Shown here piece after piece: positions 43,216-52,093 of a stretch of 64,000 nucleotides of DNA. Each line of letters opens with the position of its first letter. The first letter of the stretch is position 1. The DNA is from Pseudonocardia autotrophica (GTDB lineage: Bacteria > Actinomycetota > Actinomycetes > Mycobacteriales > Pseudonocardiaceae). Below the pieces are notes generated by a model. That model saw only the letters and a program-made list of their open reading frames with translations, searched no databases and was not told the origin of the DNA. Position numbers and translations under genes: made by a program. The stretch lies in assembly GCF_003945385.1 (NCBI RefSeq), contig NZ_AP018920.1:3596001-3660000 (forward strand). Direction: 5' to 3'.

Positions 43216-44706
43216 GTGCCGGTCACCTTGCGCGATCTGTGTACCGACCGCAACCTCGGTCTGCGGCCCGCGTGTCCCGCCGCGGATCTGGATCGTCGTA
43301 TCTCCTGGGTGCACTCTTCCGAGTTGCCCGACCCCACGCCGTACCTCGACGGCGGCGAACTGTTGCTGACCACCGGGCTGGGCCCGGCCATCGATCCGGC
43401 CGCCTACGTCCGGCGGGTCGCCGTGCACGGGCTGGCGGCGCTCGGCTTCGGCACCGGGCTCGGGCACGACGAGCATCTCCCGGCGGTCGCCGCTGCCTGC
43501 GAGCACGAGGGGCTGCCGCTGATCGAGGTGCCCGAGCGGACCCCGTTCCTGGCGCTGACCAGGGCGGTGACCGAGGCCCGGGCGGCCGAGCGGTACGCCG
43601 AGGTGGTGCGCACCGACGAGGCGCAGCGGGCATTGACCGCGGCCGCGCTGGGCGACGACCGGGCCGAGAGCACCGGGCGGGTGCTGGACCGGCTCGCCGA
43701 GCGGCTGGAGGCGTGGGTGCTGGTCTCCGACGCCGACGACCGGGTCCGGCACGCCGCGCCCCGCCAGGCGTCCCGGCGGGCGGTCGCACTGGCCGGTGAG
43801 ATCACCCGGGTGCGCGAGCACTCCGGCCCGTCGAGCGTCACGGTGGCGGCCGGCGGCGGGCAGGTCGTGCTGCAGCCGGTCCGGTTGATCGGGCCTGCGG
43901 TGCTCGTGGTCGGGCGGAACCGGCTGTTCAGCCCGGTCGACCGGCAGGTGATCGGTTCGGCGGTGTCGGTGCTGACCCTGGCGCACGCGCGCGGCGCCGC
44001 GGCCGGGCGGGCCGAGCAGCGGCTGCGTACCGCCGTGCTGCGGACCCTGGCCACGCTGCCGGACTGCGGCGCCGATCAGGTGCTGGCCGACACCTGGGGC
44101 CCGCTGCCGGACGGCGACCTGGTCGCGATCGCGCTCGGCGGGCGGCCCGCGGCGGGCCGGCTCGACGTGCTGGTCGACGCGCTCGAGCGGGCCGCGGTCG
44201 GGTTCCACGCCGAGCTCGACGGACAGGTCGCCATCGTCGTCGGTGCGGACGCGGTGGAGCCGGTGCTGAGCCTCGCCGCGCGGGCCCGCGGCGTCCGGGC
44301 CGGGATCTCCGATCCGGCGCCGGTGTCCGGTCTCGGTCGGGCGCTGCGGGAGGCCGGGCGGGCGCTGGACGCCGCCGAGCGCCGGGACCGGGCGGTGATC
44401 CGGTTCGCCGACCTGGCGGGCAGCGGGCTCTCCGCGCTGGTGATCCCGGAGGACGCCGCCGCGTTCGCCGAGTCGGTGCTCGCCCCGCTGGTGCGCCACG
44501 ACATCGAGCGCCGCGGTGACCTGGTCGCCTCGCTGCGCGAGTGGCTCGCCCACCACGGGCAGTGGGATCCGGCGGCGGCCCGCCTGGGCGTGCACCGGCA
44601 CACGCTCCGGTCCCGGATCGAGAAGGCCGGTGCGCTGCTGGGGCGCGATCTCGACTCCCCCGGCGTCCGGGCCGAGCTGTGGTTCGCCCTGCACGCGCCG
44701 GCCTGA
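43216..44706 (+). CDS. PucR-family transcriptional regulator
   Basis: 496 residues from a GTG. N-terminal PucR sensor domain (VTLRDLCTDRNLGLRPACP, then ISWVHSSELPDPTPYLDGGELLLTTGL), a central GGDEF-like/GAF-like section, and a C-terminal helix-turn-helix (EWLAHHGQWDPAAARLGVHRHTLRSRIEKA). PucR proteins control purine and other N-compound catabolism. It diverges from the molybdenum hydroxylase operon with 120 bases between, so it is the likely regulator. Confidence 0.93.
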   Translation: MPVTLRDLCTDRNLGLRPACPAADLDRRISWVHSSELPDPTPYLDGGELLLTTGLGPAIDPAAYVRRVAVHGLAALGFGTGLGHDEHLPAVAAACEHEGLPLIEVPERTPFLALTRAVTEARAAERYAEVVRTDEAQRALTAAALGDDRAESTGRVLDRLAERLEAWVLVSDADDRVRHAAPRQASRRAVALAGEITRVREHSGPSSVTVAAGGGQVVLQPVRLIGPAVLVVGRNRLFSPVDRQVIGSAVSVLTLAHARGAAAGRAEQRLRTAVLRTLATLPDCGADQVLADTWGPLPDGDLVAIALGGRPAAGRLDVLVDALERAAVGFHAELDGQVAIVVGADAVEPVLSLAARARGVRAGISDPAPVSGLGRALREAGRALDAAERRDRAVIRFADLAGSGLSALVIPEDAAAFAESVLAPLVRHDIERRGDLVASLREWLAHHGQWDPAAARLGVHRHTLRSRIEKAGALLGRDLDSPGVRAELWFALHAPA

Positions 44707-44708
44707 CC

Positions 44709-44739
44709 TTGACCTGAAGTGAACTACAGCTCCTAGCGT
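44709..44739 (+). promoter_or_regulatory. MerR-type promoter with 19-base spacer
   Basis: TTGACC (44709-44714) and TAGCGT (44734-44739) are separated by 19 bases, longer than optimal and typical of MerR/SoxR-activated promoters; the spacer holds a partial dyad around GAAGTGAACT. It lies 51 bases before the flavin-reductase start. No MerR gene is present in the window. Confidence 0.5.
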
Positions 44740-44789
44740 CTGTCGGGCCGGGTGGAGAAGCCACCCGCCGACCCCCTACGGGAGCAGTC

Positions 44790-45422
44790 ATGACCCGCAC
44801 CTCGACCACCCCAGCAAACTCAGCCACTCCAGCCGACGCAGGCACCTCGACCGGCACCGGACCGGCCGATCCGGTCCGGCTCGCGGTGATCATCGGGAGC
44901 GTGCGCGCCGGCCGGTACGGGCCGACCGTCGCGCGCTGGTTCACCGGTGAGATCACCGGGCGGGACGACGTCGTCGTCGACGTCGTGGACCTGCTCGGGT
45001 CCGATCTGGCACCCCGGATGGACCGGGATCCCGATCCGGACCTGGGAGCCCGGCTCGCCGCCGCGGACGCGTTCGTCGTGGTCACACCGGAGTACAACCA
45101 CTCCTACCCGGCCGGTCTGAAGATCGCGATCGACGCGTTCCACTCCGAATGGGCCGCCAAGCCGGTCGGGTTCGTCAGCTACGGCGGACGCTCCGGGGGC
45201 ATCCGGGCGGTCGAGCACCTGCGGACCGTGTTCGTCGAGCTGCACGGGGCACCCGTGCGGGACGCGGTCAGCCTGCCGGACTACTGGACCCTGTTCGACG
45301 ACGACGGTGCACTCACCGACGACGGTTCCGCCGCGCAGGCCGCGCAGCTGCTCGCCGGCCAGCTCGTGTGGTGGGGACGGGCCCTGCGCGACGCCCGCGC
45401 CCGGCACGGTGCGCTCGCGTGA
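44790..45422 (+). CDS. NADPH-dependent FMN reductase family protein
   Basis: 210 residues. Low-complexity Thr/Ala N-terminus of about 28 residues, then a flavodoxin-like domain: VRLAVIIGSVRAGRYGPTVA (phosphate-binding loop), VVVTPEYNHSYPAGLKIAID (the PEYN signature) and VGFVSYGGRSGG. Such enzymes reduce FMN, quinones or azo compounds using NAD(P)H. Stop overlaps the GTG of the MFS gene (GTGA), so the two are coupled, suggesting a redox-stress or drug-efflux pair. Confidence 0.9.
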   Translation: MTRTSTTPANSATPADAGTSTGTGPADPVRLAVIIGSVRAGRYGPTVARWFTGEITGRDDVVVDVVDLLGSDLAPRMDRDPDPDLGARLAAADAFVVVTPEYNHSYPAGLKIAIDAFHSEWAAKPVGFVSYGGRSGGIRAVEHLRTVFVELHGAPVRDAVSLPDYWTLFDDDGALTDDGSAAQAAQLLAGQLVWWGRALRDARARHGALA

Positions 45423-46774
45423 ACGCGCCGGAGACGGCACCGGTCCGCACCCGGTGGGGCGCGGTCGTCGCACTCGGGCTGGCGATGCTCGCGGTGACCT
45501 CGGAGATCACCATCGCCGCGGTCGCACTGCCCGGGATCGGCTCCGGGATGGGCGTCGGTCCCGGTGCGACGGCGTGGGTGATGCTCGCCTACACCGTCCC
45601 GATGGCCGCGCTGGGCATCCCGGCCGGACGGTGGGGTGACCGGGCCGATCCCCGGCCGGTGTTCCTGATCGCCCAGGCCGGGCTGCTGCTGGGGACGGCG
45701 GCGACGGTCCTGGCGCCCACCTTCGCGGTGCTGATCGGCGCCCGGGTGCTGCAGGGCATCGCCGGGGCGCTGGTGGTCGCGGTGTACATGCCGATCGTGA
45801 CCGCGGCGGTGGCACCGGAGCGCCGGGGCAGCGCGATCAGCGTGATCATCACCATCATGACGGTGGGTGCGATGGCGGGCGCACCGATCGGTGGCCTGGT
45901 CGCCGACGCCGTCGGCTGGCGCGCGGTGTTCCTGGTGAAGGTCCCCGCCGTGCTCGCCGCGGTGGTGACCGGCGCGATCCTGCTGGACCGGCGCCGGGTC
46001 CGCGGGGTGCCGCTGCCGGACCGGTCGGTGCTCGCCGAGGCGGTGCTGCTCGGCGGTGCGGTGACCGCCCTGCTGCTGGCACTGGAGCAGGGCGCCGGCC
46101 CGGTCTGGCAGGCGCCGCTGGCAGCAGTGCTCGCGGTGGCCCTGCTGGCCGGCTGGTCCCGGCTCCCGGCGGCCGCCGCCGTCGTCGAGCTGGTCCGGCG
46201 GCCCCGGTTCGGGGCGACCCTCGCCGCGCTGCTCACGCTGTCCCTCGGTGCCGGGCTGAGCGCGTTCCTGGTGCCCTGGTTCGTCACCGACGTCGTCCGC
46301 GGGACAGCGGCCACGAGCGGCGCGGCGCTGCTGGCGTTCGTGGCGGCGATGGCAATCACCTCACCGGTGGCGGGCCGGCTGACCGACCGGTTCGGGGCGC
46401 TGCGGATCACCGTGGCGGGCGGATCGCTCAGCGTGCTCGCACTGGCCGTCCTGCTGCCGCTCGGTGACGGCTCCGACGCGACCGCGCTGGCCTGGCGGAT
46501 GGCGCTGTTCGGGATCGCCGCCGGGGTGTTCAACCCGGCGGTGAACGCCGCGGTGCTCGCCGCGGCACCCGCCGGCGCGGAGGGTGCCACCGGCGGGATC
46601 GCGATGACGGTCCGGACGATCGGCGCCGCGGTCGGACCCGCCGCGGTGGCACTGGGCTGGACGCTGACCGGTGGTGGCACGCCGGGCTGGCGGCTCGGGA
46701 TCGGGATCCTGCTGGTCGCCGCCGCGGTGGGGACCCTCGCCGTGCTGCGTCCGGCACTGCGGGCACCGGCCTGA
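45419..46774 (+). CDS. MFS drug-exporter-like transporter (DHA2 type)
   Basis: 451 residues from a GTG overlapping the preceding stop. About 14 predicted membrane helices; GRWGDRADPRPVFLIAQ is the loop 2-3 motif A of MFS proteins, GARVLQGIAGALVVAVYMPIV is motif B, and APIGGLVADAVGWRAVFLV is motif C of antiporters. Likely proton-driven export of a hydrophobic or aromatic compound. Shares the MerR-type promoter with the reductase. Confidence 0.9.
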   Translation: MNAPETAPVRTRWGAVVALGLAMLAVTSEITIAAVALPGIGSGMGVGPGATAWVMLAYTVPMAALGIPAGRWGDRADPRPVFLIAQAGLLLGTAATVLAPTFAVLIGARVLQGIAGALVVAVYMPIVTAAVAPERRGSAISVIITIMTVGAMAGAPIGGLVADAVGWRAVFLVKVPAVLAAVVTGAILLDRRRVRGVPLPDRSVLAEAVLLGGAVTALLLALEQGAGPVWQAPLAAVLAVALLAGWSRLPAAAAVVELVRRPRFGATLAALLTLSLGAGLSAFLVPWFVTDVVRGTAATSGAALLAFVAAMAITSPVAGRLTDRFGALRITVAGGSLSVLALAVLLPLGDGSDATALAWRMALFGIAAGVFNPAVNAAVLAAAPAGAEGATGGIAMTVRTIGAAVGPAAVALGWTLTGGGTPGWRLGIGILLVAAAVGTLAVLRPALRAPA

Positions 46775-46806
46775 ACCCACCCGGCACGCGGGGCCGCCCC
46801 GGTCGG

Positions 46807-47394
46807 TCAGCGGGCGACCACGGAGGCCACGGTGGCCTGCGGCTGGTCCGGCTCGGCCGAGCACACCGGGCCGGGCCGCGGCACGAAGCGGCCGCCGGTC
46901 CCGCCGGGCGGCGCGACCCGGATCCCGCGAACCTCCTGCGGTGCGCAGTCCCGCGCCGGATAGCTGTCGGTGGCCGTGACCCGCAGCGCCGCGGTGGCGG
47001 CCCGCCCCGGCTCGAGCTGTACCCGGGCCCGGGGTCCCTCGACCGCGGCGCGCGGACCGACCGGCGCGCCCTCGTTGCCGGCCACGAAGGAGACCCCCGG
47101 GTAGCCGTCGAGTACACAGGCCACGGCTCCGGTGTTGCGGAAGATCAGCTCCTGCACGCCGGCGTCGCCGTCCGGACGCACCGGGGTGGCCGAGACGTCC
47201 AGGGTGTCCCCGGTGCACGGGCCGGCAGGCCCGGCCGGGGCAGCAGGTTCCGGCGGGCCGGGGGTCACCACCTCCGGAACCGCGGCGACGTTCGGGACGG
47301 CAGTCGGCGCCGGGGCCGGGAGCGCGGGGGCGGCACAGCCCGCGGCCAGCACCAGCAGCGCGACGACGGCGCCCGGCCTGCACAGATCCGCCAT
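46807..47394 (-). CDS. DUF4232-type lipoprotein
   Basis: 195 residues. Lipoprotein signal with lipobox Leu-Ala-Ala-Gly-Cys, Cys20 being the lipidated residue. After a Pro/Ala linker the C-terminal domain (about 58-190) has four Cys and the beta-rich pattern QELIFRNTGAVACVLDGYPGVSF that marks DUF4232, a common actinobacterial surface domain of unknown role. Convergent with the MFS gene. Confidence 0.85.
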   Translation of the reverse strand: MADLCRPGAVVALLVLAAGCAAPALPAPAPTAVPNVAAVPEVVTPGPPEPAAPAGPAGPCTGDTLDVSATPVRPDGDAGVQELIFRNTGAVACVLDGYPGVSFVAGNEGAPVGPRAAVEGPRARVQLEPGRAATAALRVTATDSYPARDCAPQEVRGIRVAPPGGTGGRFVPRPGPVCSAEPDQPQATVASVVAR

Positions 47395-47541
47395 GTCGCG
47401 CTCCGTCCCGTCGAATCGACAGCCTCATTGTGACGCCTGCTGTGACCGCGCCCTCACCCGGTCGGGGTACCGGGTCGGCTGCGATGCCCGGCGATAGGAT
47501 CGCGACATCCACCCCGTTGCACCGCTCCCCCGCACCGGCCG

Positions 47542-48279
47542 GTGACCGCCGCCCAGCTGCTCCTGCTGTTCGCGGCCGGGATCGCCGCCGGACTGACCGG
47601 CGCGGTCGCCGGGCTGGCCTCGCTGTTCTCCTATCCGGCGCTGCTCGCCGTCGGGCTCCCGGCGACGACCGCGAACATCACCAACACCGTCTGCATGCTG
47701 TTCCAGGGCGCCGGTTCGGTCGCCGGATCGCGCCCGGAGCTGCGCGGGGCGGGCCCGCAGATCCGGCGCTGGGTCGTTCCGGCGCTGCTCGGCGGCGCGA
47801 CCGGGGCCGGTCTGCTGCTGCTGACCCCGGAGGGCGGGTTCGAACGGATCGTGCCGTTCCTGGTCGCGGGCGCGGCGACGCTGCTGCTGCGGCCGCCGCG
47901 CCCCGCCGCGGCCCGGGAACCCGGCCCGGGCGTCGCCGTCGGGGTGTTCGCGGTGGCGGTGTACGGCGGCTACTTCGGCGCGGCGGCCGGGGTGCTGATG
48001 CTGGCGCTGCTGGCCACGCTGCCCGGCACCACGCTGCTGCGGGCCAACGGCCTGAAGAACGTCCTGAGCTGGGCGGCCAACGCGATCGCCGCCGTCGGGT
48101 TCGCGATACTCGGTGACGTCGCGTGGGCGGCGGTGCCCGCGCTGGCGGCGGGCCTGCTGGTGGGTGCCCGGCTCGGTCCGCCGCTGGCGCGCCGGCTGCC
48201 GACCCGGCTGCTGCGGATCGTGATCGCGGTCGCCGGGCTCGGGCTGGCGGTGCGGCTGTTCGTGGACGCCTGGCTGTAG
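47542..48279 (+). CDS. TauE/SafE-family permease
   Basis: 245 residues from a GTG, about eight predicted helices. N-terminal GLTGAVAGLASLFSYPALLAVGLP and central YGGYFGAAAGVLMLALL are the two halves of the internally duplicated TauE/SafE fold; ANGLKNVLSWAANA follows the second repeat. These proteins move sulfonates, sulfite or other small anions; the substrate is not evident here. The adjacent kinase gene converges with 36 bases between. Confidence 0.9.
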   Translation: MTAAQLLLLFAAGIAAGLTGAVAGLASLFSYPALLAVGLPATTANITNTVCMLFQGAGSVAGSRPELRGAGPQIRRWVVPALLGGATGAGLLLLTPEGGFERIVPFLVAGAATLLLRPPRPAAAREPGPGVAVGVFAVAVYGGYFGAAAGVLMLALLATLPGTTLLRANGLKNVLSWAANAIAAVGFAILGDVAWAAVPALAAGLLVGARLGPPLARRLPTRLLRIVIAVAGLGLAVRLFVDAWL

Positions 48280-48315
48280 GCAGCGCAGCTCCCCAGCCCG
48301 TATCCCGGGCCGGTG

Positions 48316-50358
48316 TCAGGGCCGGTCGAAGACCGCGGTGACCGGCCCGTCCGAGCGGTAGCCCTGGCGCTGCAACCACCCGTCCAGCTTCGACTGCACC
48401 GCGCGCAGCTCGGGCCGCTTGTGCGGCTCGGTGCGCATCGCCTGCTTGAGCAGCGACAGGTGCGCGGTCCGGCTGGGCAGGTGGGTCAGCTTCGCTCCGG
48501 CGGCGGCCGCGCGGAGCCCGGCGACGGCGTCGCTGGACTCACCGCGGGGCGGCTGCCCGCTCAGCGCGAACGACACCGCCGCGGCCAGCTGCCACCCGTC
48601 CGAGGACGGCGACGCGGGCTTCCCGGCCGCCGTCTCCGGGGCCAGGTAGTCGGGTGTGCCGAGTACGTAGCCGGTCTGGGTCAGCGTCGAGTCGCCCTGC
48701 TTGCGGGCGATCCCGAAGTCGATCAGATGCGGATGCCCCTGCGGGTCGACGACGATGTTGCCCGGCTTGATGTCGCGGTGCAGCACTCCGGACCGGTGTG
48801 CCGTGTCCAGCGCGCCGGCGATCCCGGTCCAGATCCGGGCGGCGGAGATGTCGTCGAGGATGCCCCGCTCGGCGACGAGCTGGCCCAGCGACATCCCGTC
48901 CACGTGCTGCATCACGATCACCAGCCCGTCCATCCCGCGCAGGCCGGGATCGGAGGAGGCGTGCAGCAGGTCGTAGATCTCCACGCAGCACGGATGCCGC
49001 ATCGCCCCCAGCGCGGCCGCCTCGCGGCGGATCCGTTCCTCGGTCTCCGGATCGGCGGCGTGCGCCGACTTGACCGCCACGGTGTGCCCGAGCTTGGCGT
49101 CGTGGGCCAGCCAGACGCCGCCGAAGCCGCCCGCGCCGAGCCGCTTGAGCAGCCGGAACCGCGGCGCCCGCGGCGGACCGCCCGCTACCGGCGCGACCAG
49201 GGTCGGCCTGCGCGGCGGCGGGCCGGGCGGCACCGGGGGTGGATAGGGCCCGCCGGACCGGGGGCCGCGCATCGGACCGGCAGCCGGATGCGCGGCGGGG
49301 CCCGATGCCGGCGGCGCCGGTGCGGACGGCGGATGCGCGATGGACGGGCGACCGGGAGCGAGTGCGCCCCGGGACCGGCCGGATGCCGCAGGTGGCGCGG
49401 CGGGCGGCGCCCCGAAGCCGACGTAGGGGGTGGCCTGCTCCACCGACGGCGCACCGGTTCGCGCCGACACCCCGACCGGTGCCTCCGGCTCGCGGCGGCT
49501 GAACCGCTCCGCGAGCCGCTCGGCCACGCTCGGTGTGGACACCACCTGCGGGGCCACCGACGATCCCGGGCCGCGCCCGGTGCGCGAGGAGCCGGCCGCC
49601 ACCGGGGGCGCCGACCGGGGCTCCGGCGGCGCGTCCCTACCGGCCCGGATCCGTTCGATCCGGGCCCGCGACGGCGGCGGGAACATCGGCACCACCAGCA
49701 CACCGAGCAGGCTGCCGCCGAGGATGCCGACCCACAGGTGCTCCGCGGTGCCCGCCGGAACGGCGGCGGTCAGCACGATCAGCGAGAACAGCGAGAGCCA
49801 GAAGAACTTGGCGGGCCAGCGCGGCCCGCGGCGCAGCGCGGTGCGGGCCTGCACGGCGACCAGCAGCACGGCCAGCAGCGGCACGACGCCGAGCAGCACG
49901 ACCGCGGTCACCGAGGTGACGACGTCGCCGCCGCCGATCGCACCGGCGACGCTCCCCCGGCCCAGGTAGCTGCTCTGGGTGCCGACGATGTCGCAGGTGG
50001 TGACGCGGATCGAGTCGGTCGCCCCGGCACTCAGCCCGGGCACCACCGGGTCACCCGCGGTGGCCCGGGCGAACACCTCGCCCGCACCGACGAACACGGC
50101 GAGCGGGAACAGGCCGGCCGCGAGCACCCCGATCCCGCCGATCAGCACCGACTCGGCGGCGTTGTAGCCCGACGAGGAGCCGGAGCCGATCCGGCGGCGG
50201 ATCAGTGCGACGGTCGCCGCGCCCGCGGTGGGCAGCAGACCGGCCAGTACGCCGAGGGCGGTGACCGACCACGCCCAGTCTCCGGGACACACGTCCGGGA
50301 TCCCGAGACCCCGGATACCGTTCAGCACCCCGGCGACGAGTGCCACCAGCGCGTCCAC
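48316..50358 (-). CDS. Ser/Thr protein kinase with N-terminal membrane domain
   Basis: 680 residues. Residues 1-235 hold about five membrane helices; about 235-395 is a Pro/Arg/Ser-rich linker; about 400-650 is a Hanks-type kinase with GAGGFGGVW (about 407), VAVK, HRDIKPGN (about 527), IDFGIA (about 546) and a GTPDYLAPE activation-segment end. All catalytic residues are present. The order is the reverse of PknB-type receptors, which have the kinase first and an outside sensor last. Here the N-terminal helices may sense membrane state. Confidence 0.93.
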   Translation of the reverse strand: MDALVALVAGVLNGIRGLGIPDVCPGDWAWSVTALGVLAGLLPTAGAATVALIRRRIGSGSSSGYNAAESVLIGGIGVLAAGLFPLAVFVGAGEVFARATAGDPVVPGLSAGATDSIRVTTCDIVGTQSSYLGRGSVAGAIGGGDVVTSVTAVVLLGVVPLLAVLLVAVQARTALRRGPRWPAKFFWLSLFSLIVLTAAVPAGTAEHLWVGILGGSLLGVLVVPMFPPPSRARIERIRAGRDAPPEPRSAPPVAAGSSRTGRGPGSSVAPQVVSTPSVAERLAERFSRREPEAPVGVSARTGAPSVEQATPYVGFGAPPAAPPAASGRSRGALAPGRPSIAHPPSAPAPPASGPAAHPAAGPMRGPRSGGPYPPPVPPGPPPRRPTLVAPVAGGPPRAPRFRLLKRLGAGGFGGVWLAHDAKLGHTVAVKSAHAADPETEERIRREAAALGAMRHPCCVEIYDLLHASSDPGLRGMDGLVIVMQHVDGMSLGQLVAERGILDDISAARIWTGIAGALDTAHRSGVLHRDIKPGNIVVDPQGHPHLIDFGIARKQGDSTLTQTGYVLGTPDYLAPETAAGKPASPSSDGWQLAAAVSFALSGQPPRGESSDAVAGLRAAAAGAKLTHLPSRTAHLSLLKQAMRTEPHKRPELRAVQSKLDGWLQRQGYRSDGPVTAVFDRP

Positions 50359-50495
50359 GCCCGCACCTACCCCTCGTCGCCGGTTCCGCCGGGTCCGGAC
50401 GGCTGACCGGCCGGACCCCCCACTATGGCATCACACGGACGGCGGACCGTCCGCGCATCGTGCCCGGGGGCGACCGGCGGGGACGACGGGTGGGA

Positions 50496-51038
50496 TCAGC
50501 GCAGGTAGAGGTCGAGATCGGTGTTGAAGCGGTCGAGCAGACCGGCGAGCGACTCGCGGTCGGCGTCCGGCCAGTGCGCGATCACGTCGCGCAGCGGTGC
50601 CAGGCGCGCGGCCCGGACCTGCTCGCGGGCGGCCATCCCGGCCGGGGTGAGCTCGACGCTGACCGAGCGCGGATCACGCTCGTGCGGCGAGACCTCGACC
50701 AGGCCCGCCCGGGAGAGCCGGGAGACCTGGCGGCTGGCGGTCGGCTTGCTGACCCCGAGCTTGCCGGTCAGGGCGGTCAGCGAGAGCGCGCCCTCGTCGT
50801 CGAGCAGCATCAGGACCGGGTAGGTGTAGCGGTCCACGGCCTCGTTCGAGCCGTAGCCGTGCGCCCACACCGACTCCATCGTCCGCCGGACGAGCAGGGT
50901 GATCTGCTTCTCCAGCGACTGCAGGGAGTCCTCGGAGCGGTTGGAGCGCTCGACGGCATCGAGGTCGTCGCGCTCGGCCGTGGCGACACTGCCAACGGTC
51001 ATGTCGTCGTCAATCGGGCCAATCGGACGTTCCGTCAT
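50496..51038 (-). CDS. MarR-family regulator 1
   Basis: 180 residues from ATG 51038; ATG 51002 is an alternative and neither has a clear ribosome site, so leaderless translation is possible. Winged helix with LTALTGKLGVSKPTASRQVSRLSRAGLV as recognition region and the acidic-basic wing EVSPHERDPRSVSVELT. Divergent from the DUF427 gene; a dyad lies immediately upstream and is a candidate self-operator. Confidence 0.9.
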   Translation of the reverse strand: MTERPIGPIDDDMTVGSVATAERDDLDAVERSNRSEDSLQSLEKQITLLVRRTMESVWAHGYGSNEAVDRYTYPVLMLLDDEGALSLTALTGKLGVSKPTASRQVSRLSRAGLVEVSPHERDPRSVSVELTPAGMAAREQVRAARLAPLRDVIAHWPDADRESLAGLLDRFNTDLDLYLR

Positions 51039-51057
51039 GTTTCGAATGCTACACACG

Positions 51058-51070
51058 TTGCGATCCGCAA
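51058..51070. promoter_or_regulatory. Candidate MarR operator
   Basis: TTGCGATCCGCAA is a perfect 5-3-5 dyad placed 20 bases before the MarR start in an unusually AT-rich stretch (51040-51110). A half-site TTCGCAA recurs about 10 bases further on. Position suggests autoregulation and control of the divergent DUF427 gene. Confidence 0.45.
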
Positions 51071-51253
51071 TATTAGGGTTCGCAATCATGTAAGAGGATC
51101 GAAAGGTTCCTTGCATGCGTTGCGCTGTTCGGGGTAATGGCGACACGTCCTCGACGAGTTCTCGATGAGCGCTCGATGAGATCCCGATGAGCTCGCGTGG
51201 CCCCGCCCCCGGACGTCTGGTTCGGTGGGGAGACATCCGACGAGAGGACGGCC

Positions 51254-52084
51254 GTGGGCCTCACCCGATCCGACGGACCGTTGTCGCCGTACGCGCCGAC
51301 CACGGTCAACTACGCCCTCGACGGTCCGGCGCACAAGCTGCTGATGCACCCGTTCCCACGCCGGGTCCGGGCGGTACTGGCCGGCCGGACCGTGCTCGAC
51401 ACCCGGCGCGGGTTCCTGGTGCACGAGTCCAACCTGCTGCCGGTCCTCTACGTCCCCGAGGCCGACCTGGACGCGTCCGCGCTGGTCGCCAGCGACCACA
51501 CGACGCACTGCCCGTTCAAGGGCGACGCCGCCTACCGCTCGCTGCGGGTGGGCGACCGGACCGTCGCCGACGCGGTCTGGCACTACCCGGAGCCGGTGCC
51601 CGCGGCGGACTGGCTGCGCGGGCTGGCCGCGCTCTACTGGAACGCGGCGGACGCCTGGTACGACGAGGACGAGGAGGTCTTCGCGCACCTCACCGACCCC
51701 TACACCCGGGTCGACGTCCGCCCGACCGGCCGGCACGTCGTCGTCGCGCACACCGCGCCCGACGGCACCCGCACGGTGCTCGCCGAGTCGCACCGGCCGC
51801 TGGTGCTGTCCGAGACCGGACTGCCCAACCGCTGGTACCTGCCCCGGGCCGACATCGCCGTGGACCTGACGCCGGCCGACACCCGGACCCGGTGCCCGTA
51901 CAAGGGCGAGGCCGCCTACGAGAACGCCGAGCTGCCCTCCGGCGTGCGGGTCGCGGACGCGTTCTGGCACTACCCGGAGCCGCTGCCGGAGTCCTCCCGG
52001 ATCGCCGGGCTGCGCTGCATCGTGGGCGGCAGCCGGAACGACGGCTCGGAGATCACCGTGACGGTCGACGGTGAGCCGGCCTGA
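51254..52084 (+). CDS. Tandem DUF427 protein
   Basis: 276 residues from a GTG with GAGAGGA 5 bases upstream. Two DUF427 units: the first has DHTTHCPFKGDAAYRSL and AVWHYPEPVP, the second TRTRCPYKGEAAYENAEL and AFWHYPEPLPE. The repeated Cys-Pro-(Phe/Tyr)-Lys-Gly and Trp-His-Tyr-Pro-Glu-Pro blocks define the family, whose biochemical role is not established. No signal peptide. Confidence 0.9.
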   Translation: MGLTRSDGPLSPYAPTTVNYALDGPAHKLLMHPFPRRVRAVLAGRTVLDTRRGFLVHESNLLPVLYVPEADLDASALVASDHTTHCPFKGDAAYRSLRVGDRTVADAVWHYPEPVPAADWLRGLAALYWNAADAWYDEDEEVFAHLTDPYTRVDVRPTGRHVVVAHTAPDGTRTVLAESHRPLVLSETGLPNRWYLPRADIAVDLTPADTRTRCPYKGEAAYENAELPSGVRVADAFWHYPEPLPESSRIAGLRCIVGGSRNDGSEITVTVDGEPA

Positions 52085-52093
52085 ACCTGCCGG

